DNA of 44,042 nucleotides from Lachnospiraceae bacterium (lineage in GTDB: Bacteria; Bacillota; Clostridia; Lachnospirales; Lachnospiraceae), in contig CAJTFL010000030.1 in the NCBI GenBank assembly GCA_910575565.1, positions 1 to 44,042 of the forward strand, given 5' to 3'. Of this stretch, positions 24,561 through 31,498 are shown one piece after another (the first letter of the stretch is position 1; the number at the start of each line of letters is the position of its first letter). The notes below the pieces were generated by a model, which made no database searches, was not told the origin of the DNA, and saw only the letters and a program-made list of their open reading frames with translations. The translations under genes were made by a program, and so were the position numbers.

Positions 24561-24805
24561 CGAAAATCTGGTGCAAACTTGCTAGCATAAAGATTTTTGG
24601 TCTTGGGACATACAAAAGCACCGAAAGGCTGCGCGGTTTAGCGGCAGGCCTTGGAGCAAATATATTTTACCCTAAAAGGCTTGGTTTCGCAACGGATTTA
24701 TGGCGGTATAAGGATACGATTTCTTCGGACGGCGGGAAGGAATTTTCAAATACGCTCCGGCTTTTGGGAGAGGGAATAAAATACGGGAAAACGGCGATAA
24801 CCTGA
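24561..24805 (+). pseudogene. C-terminal gene fragment, duplicate A
   Basis: An open frame without a start runs CKLASIKIFGLGTYKST, then RLRGLAAGLGANIFYPKRLG, and ends LLGEGIKYGKTAIT with a TGA at 24803-24805. I do not recognise the family. The last 137 bp (24664-24800) recur at 25618-25754 with 121 identities and no gaps, and the protein frame is preserved in both. It is probably the tail of a partly deleted and duplicated gene. Confidence 0.55.
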
Positions 24806-24820
24806 CGTTTGCCCTGATAA

Positions 24821-24865
24821 AAAAGAGCTGCCATGCAAAATCAATTCTGCAAAGGCAGCTCTTTT
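24821..24865. terminator. Bidirectional intrinsic terminator
   Basis: AAAAGAGCTGCC (24821-24832) pairs perfectly with 24854-24865, giving A-run and T-run on both sides. It would end the secreted-protein gene on the minus strand. Confidence 0.85.
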
Positions 24866-24893
24866 CCCTCATCGACGTATTGTCTGCAAATCG

Positions 24894-25472
24894 TTATTGT
24901 TTCGTCAGCTGATAGCTTTGTCCGCCATGTACGTAAGAGAAGGTCATAACATTCCCGTTAAATACAAGCCGAATTTGGCTATCCTCAAATACGCCTCCGC
25001 CTATATAAGGCACATAATCTTTTCCCCACCAGGTAAGCTCCATAAAGTACTGGCCATTGATGTTTTCAACTATGGCATACTCCACGTTGCCGTCAACAAT
25101 TCCTTTATAAGTTCCTTCAATATCCAGAGCCGTTCCTGCAGCCTGGGAGGTCTGCTGTTCCTGAACCGGCGGCTGTGTTGACTGTACCTGTACAATACCG
25201 TTCACCATCCAAGCGCCCTGAGCATTAACCGTGTTCATATCCGGCGTAACCGTATTCTGCAGGCAATATCCGCTTTCGTTGAAGTAATAACATTCTGCTA
25301 CGCCATCGAAGTTTCCGTCAATCCATTTCCAGGTATTTACCGGATAACTCCCATTGTCCTCCTGCCACCACCAGCCCGCCGCATCCTGCTGCCAGCCCGC
25401 CGCAAACGCTGTGCTGCCCATGGAAATTGTAATTGCTGCTGCTGCAATAAATGTTGCTGTTCTCTTCTTCAT
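24894..25472 (-). CDS. Secreted protein with a choline/cell-wall-binding-type repeat
   Basis: A 192-residue exported protein. A signal peptide (MKKRTATFIAAAAITISMGS, cleavage after AFA near residue 24) is followed by one aromatic repeat unit (GWQQDAAGWWWQEDNGSYPV, then WKWIDGNFDGVAECYYFNES) like those of glucan- or choline-binding modules. A Gln/Pro/Thr linker leads to a C-terminal beta-rich domain of about 75 residues (GTYKGIVDGNVEYAIVENIN) with no family I know. It probably sits on the cell surface. The gene lies alone between two direct repeats. Confidence 0.75.
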   Translation of the reverse strand: MKKRTATFIAAAAITISMGSTAFAAGWQQDAAGWWWQEDNGSYPVNTWKWIDGNFDGVAECYYFNESGYCLQNTVTPDMNTVNAQGAWMVNGIVQVQSTQPPVQEQQTSQAAGTALDIEGTYKGIVDGNVEYAIVENINGQYFMELTWWGKDYVPYIGGGVFEDSQIRLVFNGNVMTFSYVHGGQSYQLTKQ

Positions 25473-25617
25473 ATGCTGATCCTGTACCCCTTCCTTAAAA
25501 TGTATTCATGAATCGCTTGTAAGCCACTGCTATTTTACTATAGCAGGGATAATAAAGCAAGCACAAGGTTAGATGAAGTAATACAGGAAACGGTGGAAGT
25601 ATTTAACCGACAAATAA

Positions 25618-25754
25618 ATTTTATCCCAAAGGGCTTGCTTTCGCAATGGATTTATGGCAGAATAAGGATACGATTTTTCCGAACGACAGGAAGGAATTTT
25701 CAAATACGCTCTGGCTTTTGGGAGAGAGAATAAAATACAGGAAAACGGCTATAA
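25618..25754 (+). repeat. Direct repeat, duplicate B of the gene fragment
   Basis: Matches 24664-24800 at 121 of 137 positions, ungapped. The same frame is kept (FYPKGLAFAMDLWQNKDTIF, then KEFSNTLWLLGERIKYRKTA). It ends 16 bp before the mazG start and supplies the TATAAT at 25749-25754, so the duplicated debris may provide the mazG promoter. Confidence 0.8.
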
Positions 25755-25770
25755 TGGGGAGGGAAGCGGG

Positions 25771-26178
25771 ATGGAGACATTCGATGATTTGGTAAGGATC
25801 GTGGCGAAGCTGCGCTCTAAGGAGGGCTGCCCTTGGGACAGGGAGCAGACCTTCGCGTCCTTGAAGAAATGCCTGGCCGATGAGACGGAGGAGGTATTCC
25901 AGGCTATTGATGCCCAGGATATGGAAAACTTGTGCGAGGAGTTGGGAGATGTGCTGCTGCAGGTAGTGATGAACAGCCAGATTGCCGCAGAGAAGGGGCT
26001 GTTTACCATTGAGGACGTGATTAGCGGCCTTTGCAGGAAAATGGTGCGCCGCCATCCTCATGTATTTGGGGATGCAAAAGCCTCTTCCCCTGAGGAGAGC
26101 TTAAGGCTGTGGAAACAGATTAAGGAGCAGGAAAAAAAGGAAAAAGAAAAGAGGGTTCAAAATAGCGAAAAACCTTGA
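25771..26178 (+). CDS. mazG: MazG nucleotide pyrophosphohydrolase
   Basis: A 135-residue single-domain MazG that hydrolyses NTPs to NMP and pyrophosphate, thought to clean the nucleotide pool. Metal-binding acidic motifs are seen: CPWDREQTFASLKKCLADET, EEVFQAI, and LCEELGDVLLQVVMNSQIA. The Glu/Lys-rich tail (KEQEKKEKEKRVQ) follows. The full-length E. coli protein has two such domains; this is the shorter one-domain form common beside the HU gene in Lachnospiraceae. Confidence 0.93.
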   Translation: METFDDLVRIVAKLRSKEGCPWDREQTFASLKKCLADETEEVFQAIDAQDMENLCEELGDVLLQVVMNSQIAAEKGLFTIEDVISGLCRKMVRRHPHVFGDAKASSPEESLRLWKQIKEQEKKEKEKRVQNSEKP

Positions 26179-26203
26179 CAAACCAGGCAGAAACAGATAT
26201 AAA
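26175..26203 (+). promoter_or_regulatory. Strong promoter of the HU gene
   Basis: TTGACA and TATAAA are 17 bp apart, just beyond the mazG stop, about 95 bp before the HU start. Confidence 0.75.
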
Positions 26204-26296
26204 TGATAAGGTACACGTTCAAAGCGGGGCGGAGCCGGGGGTTAGCGATGTGTATAGAGTGGTGCGCCCTTATTTGTAAATATAGGAGGAAGATTG

Positions 26297-26572
26297 ATGA
26301 ACAAGACCGAGTTGATTGCGGCAGTGGCCGAGAAGGCAGAAATTTCCAAGAAAGATGCAGAGAAGGCGCTGAAGGCGTTCACGGATGTGGTGACAGATGA
26401 GTTGGTAAAGGGCGAGAAGGTACAGTTAGTTGGCTTCGGAACCTTTGAGGTTTCCGAGAGGGCTGAGCGGGAGGGGAGGAATCCCAAGAGCGGTGAGCCG
26501 ATGACCATCGCGGCATCTAAGAGTCCTAAGTTTAAAGCCGGAAAAGCATTAAAGGATATGGTGAACGGGTAA
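26297..26572 (+). CDS. hup: HU-family nucleoid protein
   Basis: A 91-residue histone-like DNA-binding dimer of the usual length. It begins MNKTELIAAVAEKAEISKKD, has VQLVGFGTFEVSERAEREGR leading into the DNA-binding arm NPKSGEPMTI, and ends FKAGKALKDMVNG. An AGGAGGA site at 26284-26290 supports ATG 26297. Four bases separate its stop from the next gene, so the two are co-translated. Confidence 0.97.
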   Translation: MNKTELIAAVAEKAEISKKDAEKALKAFTDVVTDELVKGEKVQLVGFGTFEVSERAEREGRNPKSGEPMTIAASKSPKFKAGKALKDMVNG

Positions 26573-26575
26573 TTT

Positions 26576-26815
26576 ATGAGGCTGGATAAGTTTCTTAAGG
26601 TTTCCCGCCTGATTAAACGGCGCACGGTGGCCAATGAGGCCTGCGACGCAGGGCGGGTTTTAGTTAATGACAAGACGGCGAAAGCTTCCCTGAATGTAAA
26701 AGAAGGGGATGTGATCGAGATTCAGTTCGGCACGAAATCGGTAAAGGTCCGGGTTCTGGATGTGCAGGAGACGGTGAAAAAGGATGAGGCGAAGGAGCTT
26801 TATCAATATCTTTAA
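26576..26815 (+). CDS. rqcP: S4-domain RNA-binding protein, RqcP (YabO) type
   Basis: A 79-residue protein made of one S4 domain, MRLDKFLKVSRLIKRRTVAN followed by ACDAGRVLVND. RqcP binds 50S subunits carrying stalled peptidyl-tRNA and supports alanine tailing in ribosome quality control. Position next to HU and the yabP operon matches the order in Bacillus and Clostridia. Confidence 0.93.
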   Translation: MRLDKFLKVSRLIKRRTVANEACDAGRVLVNDKTAKASLNVKEGDVIEIQFGTKSVKVRVLDVQETVKKDEAKELYQYL

Positions 26816-26819
26816 CCTA

Positions 26820-26960
26820 TCAAGGAAGTCCCCCGCTTCTAAGTCGCAAAGACGAAAGCAGTGGGTGGGGGCTTACTTGTGTCAGGTGGGGTGCAAGCCC
26901 CTTCTGACGAGCTGCGATAGCAGCGTAGGGAGATAAGGAAGTAGCGAAGCGGATTCCGAA
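26820..26960 (+). mobile_element. Structured IS200/IS605-like end or PATE-type relic
   Basis: The sequence holds a chain of hairpins: CCCCCGCTTC with GAAAGCAGTGGGTGGGGG (26830-26873), GGGGTGCAAGCCCC inside a GTCAG/CTGAC pair (26882-26919), and GCTGC/GCAGC (26921-26934). The first resembles the right-end hairpin that follows tnpB genes in IS605-type elements. No tnpA or tnpB is present. It may be a non-autonomous palindrome-bearing element or a genomic structured RNA. Confidence 0.4.
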
Positions 26961-26986
26961 TTTCCTTTGACAAATCCATCCCGGCA

Positions 26987-27016
26987 GTCATATTTTGGCG
27001 GGCCTTCTAATATACT
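26987..27016 (+). promoter_or_regulatory. Sporulation sigma-E-like promoter of yabPQ
   Basis: GTCATATT (26987-26994) and AATATACT (27009-27016) are 14 bp apart, close to the sigma-E consensus of Bacillus (-35 like TCATATT, -10 like CATACAAT). YabP and YabQ belong to the sigma-E regulon there. Confidence 0.55.
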
Positions 27017-27040
27017 GAATTAAGCTGGTATATTAGGAGG
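27003..27040 (+). promoter_or_regulatory. Inverted repeat covering the yabP ribosome site
   Basis: CCTTCTAATATAC (27003-27015) pairs with 27028-27040 at 12 of 13 positions, and the right arm contains AGGAGG of yabP. In a read-through transcript this stem would hide the ribosome site. A transcript from the sigma-E-like promoter would start beyond most of the left arm and escape it. Confidence 0.5.
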
Positions 27041-27050
27041 TCTTTTTGCT

Positions 27051-27335
27051 ATGGAGGAAAGGGTAATGGGACGGCCCCATCGCTTGATGATGGAGGATCG
27101 GGGGAAGATTAGCATCACTGGGATCGTGGATGTGGTGTCTTTTGATGAAAACCAGGTCGTGCTGGATACGGATAAAGGGTTGCTTACCATTAAGGGGAAG
27201 GATTTGTGCGTCAGCCGCCTGACGCTGGATAAGGGAGAGGCGGATGTAGATGGACAGGCTGACAGCCTGGTTTACAGCTCCAACGAGGCTCTGCGCAAGT
27301 CGGGGGAATCGCTTTTTGCCCGGCTGTTTAAATAA
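27051..27335 (+). CDS. yabP: Sporulation protein YabP
   Basis: A 94-residue spore protein needed for morphogenesis. Core motifs such as ISITGIVDVVSFDENQVVLD and LTIKGKDLCVSRLTLDKGEA fit the YabP/YqfC family, a small SHOCT-free beta-rich fold. It is followed after 9 nt by yabQ. The C-terminal region of about 25 residues (SLVYSSNEALRKSGESLFAR) is longer than in Bacillus. ATG 27051 has AGGAGG 10 nt upstream. Confidence 0.9.
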   Translation: MEERVMGRPHRLMMEDRGKISITGIVDVVSFDENQVVLDTDKGLLTIKGKDLCVSRLTLDKGEADVDGQADSLVYSSNEALRKSGESLFARLFK

Positions 27336-27344
27336 GGTGGCAGG

Positions 27345-27917
27345 ATGGTAAGCCGCGAGATTTGGGAACAGGCAGCCCTTTTGGCAAGCTGCCTGGGGCT
27401 TGGGGGCTGGCTGATGTTCTGCTATGATATTTTGCGGATCAGCCGGGTTATTTTTCCCAGGAAATATTGGCTTGTAGGCCTTGAGGATTTGCTTTACTGG
27501 GTTTATGTAAGCCTTTCGGCATTTTCCCTCCTTTACCGGCAGAATGACGGGGTGTTAAGGGGCTACGTCATTGGGTGCATTTTCCTTGGGATGTTCGCCT
27601 ATGACCGCCTGATCAGCCGAAATGTAATGAGGCTATTGCAAAAAGCGGCAAAACGTATTAAAATAAAAAGAAGGAAAAGAAAACCCGGCATAAAAAGTGG
27701 TGATGCAGATGAGGAATATGGTAAGGCATTCCCGGCTGAAAAAAAGGGACAAGTGGGGAAACCGGATTGCGATAGTAGGAGTTACTTTGGTGGTGCTCAG
27801 CCTGGCCGTGGTGGTAAATTTAAAAGGCGCGGCTTTAAAGGCGAAGGATCTGGAGTACCAGATCCGGGAGGAAAGCCTGAAAAAGCAGATGGAGGAGGAA
27901 TCCCAAAGGAAAACTGA
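27345..27917 (+). CDS. yabQ: Sporulation membrane protein YabQ with overlapping tail
   Basis: A membrane protein required for the spore cortex. The true YabQ part spans about residues 1-115: helices around LLASCLGLGGWLMFCYDILR and YVIGCIFLGMFAYDRLIS, then a basic cytoplasmic segment KRIKIKRRKRKPGIK. The remaining 70 or so residues are low-complexity Gly/Lys/Pro and are simply the divIC-like gene read in another frame over about 210 nt. A normal stop near 27700 has probably been lost by mutation, or the tail is tolerated. Confidence 0.85.
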   Translation: MVSREIWEQAALLASCLGLGGWLMFCYDILRISRVIFPRKYWLVGLEDLLYWVYVSLSAFSLLYRQNDGVLRGYVIGCIFLGMFAYDRLISRNVMRLLQKAAKRIKIKRRKRKPGIKSGDADEEYGKAFPAEKKGQVGKPDCDSRSYFGGAQPGRGGKFKRRGFKGEGSGVPDPGGKPEKADGGGIPKEN

Positions 27918-28035
27918 GCTGGAAGAACGAGAGATCTATGTCCAGACAAAGCAGTATATCGAGGAAGTGGCGAAGGAGAAGCTGGGGTTAGTCAGCCCGG
28001 GTGAGATCCTGCTTAAGCCAATAGAAGTCCAGTAG
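27703..28035 (+). CDS. divIC: Septum formation initiator (DivIC/FtsB family)
   Basis: A small cell-division protein of about 110 residues. It has a short cytoplasmic N-terminus, one membrane helix (IAIVGVTLVVLSLAVVVNL), then a coiled coil (KDLEYQIREESLKKQMEEES) and the conserved end IEEVAKEKLGLVSPGEILL. The start is uncertain: GTG 27697, ATG 27703 and ATG 27709 are all in frame and ribosome sites are weak, so translation may depend on coupling to yabQ, whose frame runs through it. Confidence 0.88.
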   Translation: MQMRNMVRHSRLKKRDKWGNRIAIVGVTLVVLSLAVVVNLKGAALKAKDLEYQIREESLKKQMEEESQRKTELEEREIYVQTKQYIEEVAKEKLGLVSPGEILLKPIEVQ

Positions 28036-28110
28036 GGCTTGGCGGCAGCGTTTTGTAGTAATGATTTCCCTCCGGCCCGCATATAATCTTTTTGAGTACA
28101 CAAAGGAGAA

Positions 28111-28143
28111 TATGCGGATAGGAGGGATTTTTGTTGTTTCATA
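28111..28143 (+). CDS. Possible 10-codon leader peptide overlapping the spoIIE start
   Basis: AAAGGAGAAT precedes ATG 28111, which opens a frame MRIGGIFVVS ending at TAA 28141-28143. It overlaps the TTG start of the SpoIIE-like gene in a different frame and contains that gene's GGAGGG site. Translation of the leader could control access to the weak TTG start. It may equally be chance. Confidence 0.3.
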
Positions 28144-29552
28144 AACGGAGCCGGAAAGGCCTGGATATGGCAGATGTAAATGGATATACGGCGGCCAGGC
28201 TGGGAGATATGGCCTCTTCCTTAAAGCGTCTGGCCCAATCTTTTACGGAGGAGATGGACGGGCAGCATCTGACTAGGGAAGATGGGGCGGCAGCGCTGCA
28301 GACGGCGGCGGCAATGGTGTGCGGCGGCTGCAGCCGGTGCAGCCTTTACCAGGACGCCGCCCAGGAAGACAGCTATTATCTGTACTATCTTTTAAGGGCT
28401 TTCGAGATGAATGGGGCGGTGCGGCTGGAGGATATGCCTCTTTTGTTTCGCCAAGCCTGTTATCATAAAGAAAAATATTTAAGCCAGTTAAATAAAAGCC
28501 TGGGAAGAGCGACTATGAACCTGTCCTGGAAGAACCGCTTTTTGGAAAGCCGGGATGCGGTGATCGTGCAGTTTCGGGAGCTGGCATACATTATTGAGGA
28601 GTTTTCCCGGCAGATGGAGCAGGCGGTGGACATTACGGGAGAGTGGGAGCTGGCGGTAAGGGCGGCCTTTCGCAGACACCGTATGGCGGTGGAGAAAATG
28701 CTGATCCTGGACTACGGGAACCGGCAGGAGGAAGCGTATCTGACCTTGCGCACCACCAATAACGCCTGCTTTACGGCCCGGGAGGCAGCGGGGGTTTTGA
28801 GCCAGGCCATGGGGCGGGGGAAGTGGAACCCGGCCCGGGACACGAAGGCGATTGTCACAAGGCAGCCAGGCACGCTTCGTTTTGCCAAGGAAGGCAAATA
28901 CCAGATGCTTTACGGGATCGCTAAGATGCCCAAGGCAGGGGAAGAAGTGTCAGGGGATAATTATACTTTTTTTAAAAGCCTTGACGGACAGGCGATCATG
29001 AGCCTGGCGGACGGGATGGGGAGCGGAGAGGCGGCCAGCCGGGAAAGCATGAAGGTGATCGAGCTGACAGAGCAGCTGGTGGAAGCCGGATTCAGTGCCC
29101 GCTCCTCCTTAAAGCTGGTGAATACGGTGCTGCTTTTGGCCGGAAAAGAGCAGCATCCGGCAGCGGTAGACATTATTTGCATAGATTTGCACACGGGGGT
29201 GCTGGAGGCCATGAAGCTGGGCGCGGTGGCTTCGTTTGTGGTGGGGAAAGACGGCGTGGAGCTTTTGGAGGCGGGAGATGTGCCCATAGGGATCTTAAAT
29301 CCCATAGAGCCGGTGCTGCTGTCCAAAAAGCTGTGGGATGATGACCGGATCATTATGGTTAGCGATGGGGTTTTGGAGGCGATGCCTGGAGAGGAGAAGG
29401 AGATGGTGATGAAGGACTTCCTGGCATCCCTTCCCCCAGGCAGGCCAAAGGACATGGCGGAGCAGATCCTTGGCTTCGCCCTAAGCTTTGGTGAAGATGC
29501 CAGAGACGACATGACGGTGCTGGTGGCCGGGGTATGGGAAAGGGAGCCTTAG
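28134..29552 (+). CDS. spoIIE: SpoIIE-like PP2C-type serine phosphatase without membrane region
   Basis: A 472-residue protein in the canonical spoIIE position between divIC and tilS. The C-terminal half is a PP2C/SpoIIE phosphatase: VSGDNYTFFKSLDGQAIMSL, ADGMGSGEAASRES with metal-binding Asp, MVSDGVLEAMPGEE and ARDDMTVLVAGVW. The N-terminal half is soluble and helical, with a CGGCSRC motif (about residues 62-68). Bacillus SpoIIE has about ten membrane helices; none are seen here. It would dephosphorylate SpoIIAA to release sigma-F. The start is TTG 28131 or 28134, the latter 7 nt after GGAGGG. Confidence 0.88.
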   Translation: MFHKRSRKGLDMADVNGYTAARLGDMASSLKRLAQSFTEEMDGQHLTREDGAAALQTAAAMVCGGCSRCSLYQDAAQEDSYYLYYLLRAFEMNGAVRLEDMPLLFRQACYHKEKYLSQLNKSLGRATMNLSWKNRFLESRDAVIVQFRELAYIIEEFSRQMEQAVDITGEWELAVRAAFRRHRMAVEKMLILDYGNRQEEAYLTLRTTNNACFTAREAAGVLSQAMGRGKWNPARDTKAIVTRQPGTLRFAKEGKYQMLYGIAKMPKAGEEVSGDNYTFFKSLDGQAIMSLADGMGSGEAASRESMKVIELTEQLVEAGFSARSSLKLVNTVLLLAGKEQHPAAVDIICIDLHTGVLEAMKLGAVASFVVGKDGVELLEAGDVPIGILNPIEPVLLSKKLWDDDRIIMVSDGVLEAMPGEEKEMVMKDFLASLPPGRPKDMAEQILGFALSFGEDARDDMTVLVAGVWEREP

Positions 29553-29598
29553 CGCAAGATGAACCGTTATACACAGGTAAGATAAGGAGGGAATGCAC

Positions 29599-30972
29599 AT
29601 GAGAAGACGGGTGGAGGAATTTATCCGAAAGCAGGCGCTATTTGGCCGGGGAAGCCGGGTACTGGCAGCGGTATCCGGCGGGGCTGATTCCGTCTGCCTT
29701 CTGTATTTATTGGCTCAGATCCGGGAAGAATGGGAGTTGGAGCTTAGAGCCCTTCACGTAAACCATGGGATCCGTGGGGAAGAGGCCTGCCGGGATGAGG
29801 CCTTTACCAAAAAGCTTTGCCAAAGGCTTTCTGTTCCCTGCAAGGTCTGCCGGGTGGATGTGGTATCTTATGCCAGGGAACAGAGGCTTTCCCTGGAGGA
29901 GGGAGCCAGGAAGCTGCGCTATGAGGCGTTGGAGGAGGAGGCCTCCTGCTGGGAAAGGCAGGAGGGCGGACCGGTTAAGGTTGCGGTAGCCCACCATGGG
30001 GATGACAATGTGGAGACGATCCTCCATAATCTGTTTCGGGGAAGCGGCTTAAAGGGGCTTGGGGGGATCCGGCCCCGGCGGGGGAAGATTATCCGTCCTC
30101 TCCTTGCCGTTACCCGGAAGGAAATCTTATCCTATATAGAGGAAAACCACTTAAGCTATTGCGAGGATTCCACCAATGCGTCGGAAGATTATACCAGGAA
30201 TAAGCTGCGCCATCAGGTGATGCCGCTGATCTGCTCCCAGATCAATGGGCGTGCGCCGGAGCATATCCTTCAGGCGGCCCAGCGGCTGAGCCAGGCGGAT
30301 GAGTATTTGGAAGGGCGGGCGCTTTTATGGCTTAAGCAGTATGGAGCCTGGGAAAAGGACGAAGGTCAGGTAATCAGGGCGGGGGCGGATGCGGGAAAGC
30401 TTTCCAGGGAAGAGCCGATTATCCAGACGTATGTGATTCGCCAGCTGATCCGGGGGATGGCTGGCTCCTGGAAGGATATTGCCAGCATTCATGTGGAAAA
30501 CGCCAGGGAGCTTTTGGAAAAGCAGGCAGGCAAGCAGGCGGATTTGCCCTGCGGGCTGATGGCCAGGCGGACGTATGACTATCTGTGGGTGGAGCAAAAA
30601 GGCCAGATGAAATCTTTTCAGCCGCCCAAGGCAGAATTTAAGACATTTTCTTATGAAAAAGGAATGGAAATTCCGCAAAACCGGTATACGAAATGGTTTG
30701 ATTATGATAAAATAAAGAGTGGATTGTCTGTACGCACCCGGCAGGCGGGAGATTATTTTGTCCTTCCGGGCGGCGGGCGCAAGACGATTAAATCGTATTT
30801 CATTGACGAAAAAATCCCTGCCATGCTTCGGGACGGCGTATTCCTTTTAGCGGAGGGAAGCCATGTTTTGTGGGTTATTGGCAGGCGGATCAGTGAAGCG
30901 TATAAGGTTACGGACAGGACAAAAAGAATTTTGCAAGTACACGTAAGCGGAGGAAATGAAGATGGCAGATAA
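29599..30972 (+). CDS. tilS: tRNA(Ile)-lysidine synthetase
   Basis: A 457-residue enzyme that attaches lysine to C34 of tRNA-Ile(CAU) using ATP, making the anticodon read AUA. The PP-loop SGGADSVCLLYLL is near residue 25, followed by HVNHGIRGEEA, and AHHGDDNVETILHNLFRGSG. The C-terminal TilS domain with TRQAGDYFVLPGGGRKTIKS is present, so it is the full-length form. ATG 29599 lies 8 nt after AAGGAGG; ATG 29593 is too close. Its end overlaps the hpt start by 11 nt. Confidence 0.96.
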   Translation: MRRRVEEFIRKQALFGRGSRVLAAVSGGADSVCLLYLLAQIREEWELELRALHVNHGIRGEEACRDEAFTKKLCQRLSVPCKVCRVDVVSYAREQRLSLEEGARKLRYEALEEEASCWERQEGGPVKVAVAHHGDDNVETILHNLFRGSGLKGLGGIRPRRGKIIRPLLAVTRKEILSYIEENHLSYCEDSTNASEDYTRNKLRHQVMPLICSQINGRAPEHILQAAQRLSQADEYLEGRALLWLKQYGAWEKDEGQVIRAGADAGKLSREEPIIQTYVIRQLIRGMAGSWKDIASIHVENARELLEKQAGKQADLPCGLMARRTYDYLWVEQKGQMKSFQPPKAEFKTFSYEKGMEIPQNRYTKWFDYDKIKSGLSVRTRQAGDYFVLPGGGRKTIKSYFIDEKIPAMLRDGVFLLAEGSHVLWVIGRRISEAYKVTDRTKRILQVHVSGGNEDGR

Positions 30973-31486
30973 GATTCGGGTGCTGTTAACCGAGGAAGAG
31001 GTAAACGGGAAAATTAGCGAGGTGGCAAGGCAGATCAGCAGGGATTATGAAGGGAAGCAGGTGCATTTGATCTGCATATTAAAGGGCGGCGTGTTCTTTA
31101 CCTGCGAGCTGGCTAAGCGGCTGACCGTGCCGGTGTCCTTAGATTTCATGTCGGTGTCCAGCTACGGCAGCGGCACTGTGTCCAGCGGAGTGGTAAAGAT
31201 TGTGAAGGATTTAGATGAGCCGCTGGAGGGGAAAGAGGTTTTGATTGTGGAGGATATCATTGACTCCGGGCGGACGTTAGCTTACCTGATGGAAGTGTTA
31301 AAGCAGAGGAACCCGAAGAGCATCCGCCTGTGTACTTTATTGGATAAGCCAGAGCGGCGGGTAAAGAAGCAGGTTCAGGTGGCATACACCTGTTTTACCA
31401 TTCCTGATGAGTTTGTAGTGGGTTACGGCCTGGATTACGATCAAAAATACAGAAATCTTCCGTATATTGGGGTAGTAGAGCAGTAA
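30962..31486 (+). CDS. hpt: Hypoxanthine phosphoribosyltransferase
   Basis: A 174-residue purine-salvage enzyme making IMP (and GMP) from PRPP. The PRPP motif is VLIVEDIIDSGRTL, and the flexible loop begins SVSSYGSGT. The C-terminus YRNLPYIGVVE is typical. ATG 30962 has GGAGGA 8 nt upstream. The tilS-hpt-ftsH order is conserved through the Firmicutes. Confidence 0.96.
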   Translation: MADKIRVLLTEEEVNGKISEVARQISRDYEGKQVHLICILKGGVFFTCELAKRLTVPVSLDFMSVSSYGSGTVSSGVVKIVKDLDEPLEGKEVLIVEDIIDSGRTLAYLMEVLKQRNPKSIRLCTLLDKPERRVKKQVQVAYTCFTIPDEFVVGYGLDYDQKYRNLPYIGVVEQ

Positions 31487-31498
31487 GGAGGCGGCTAG

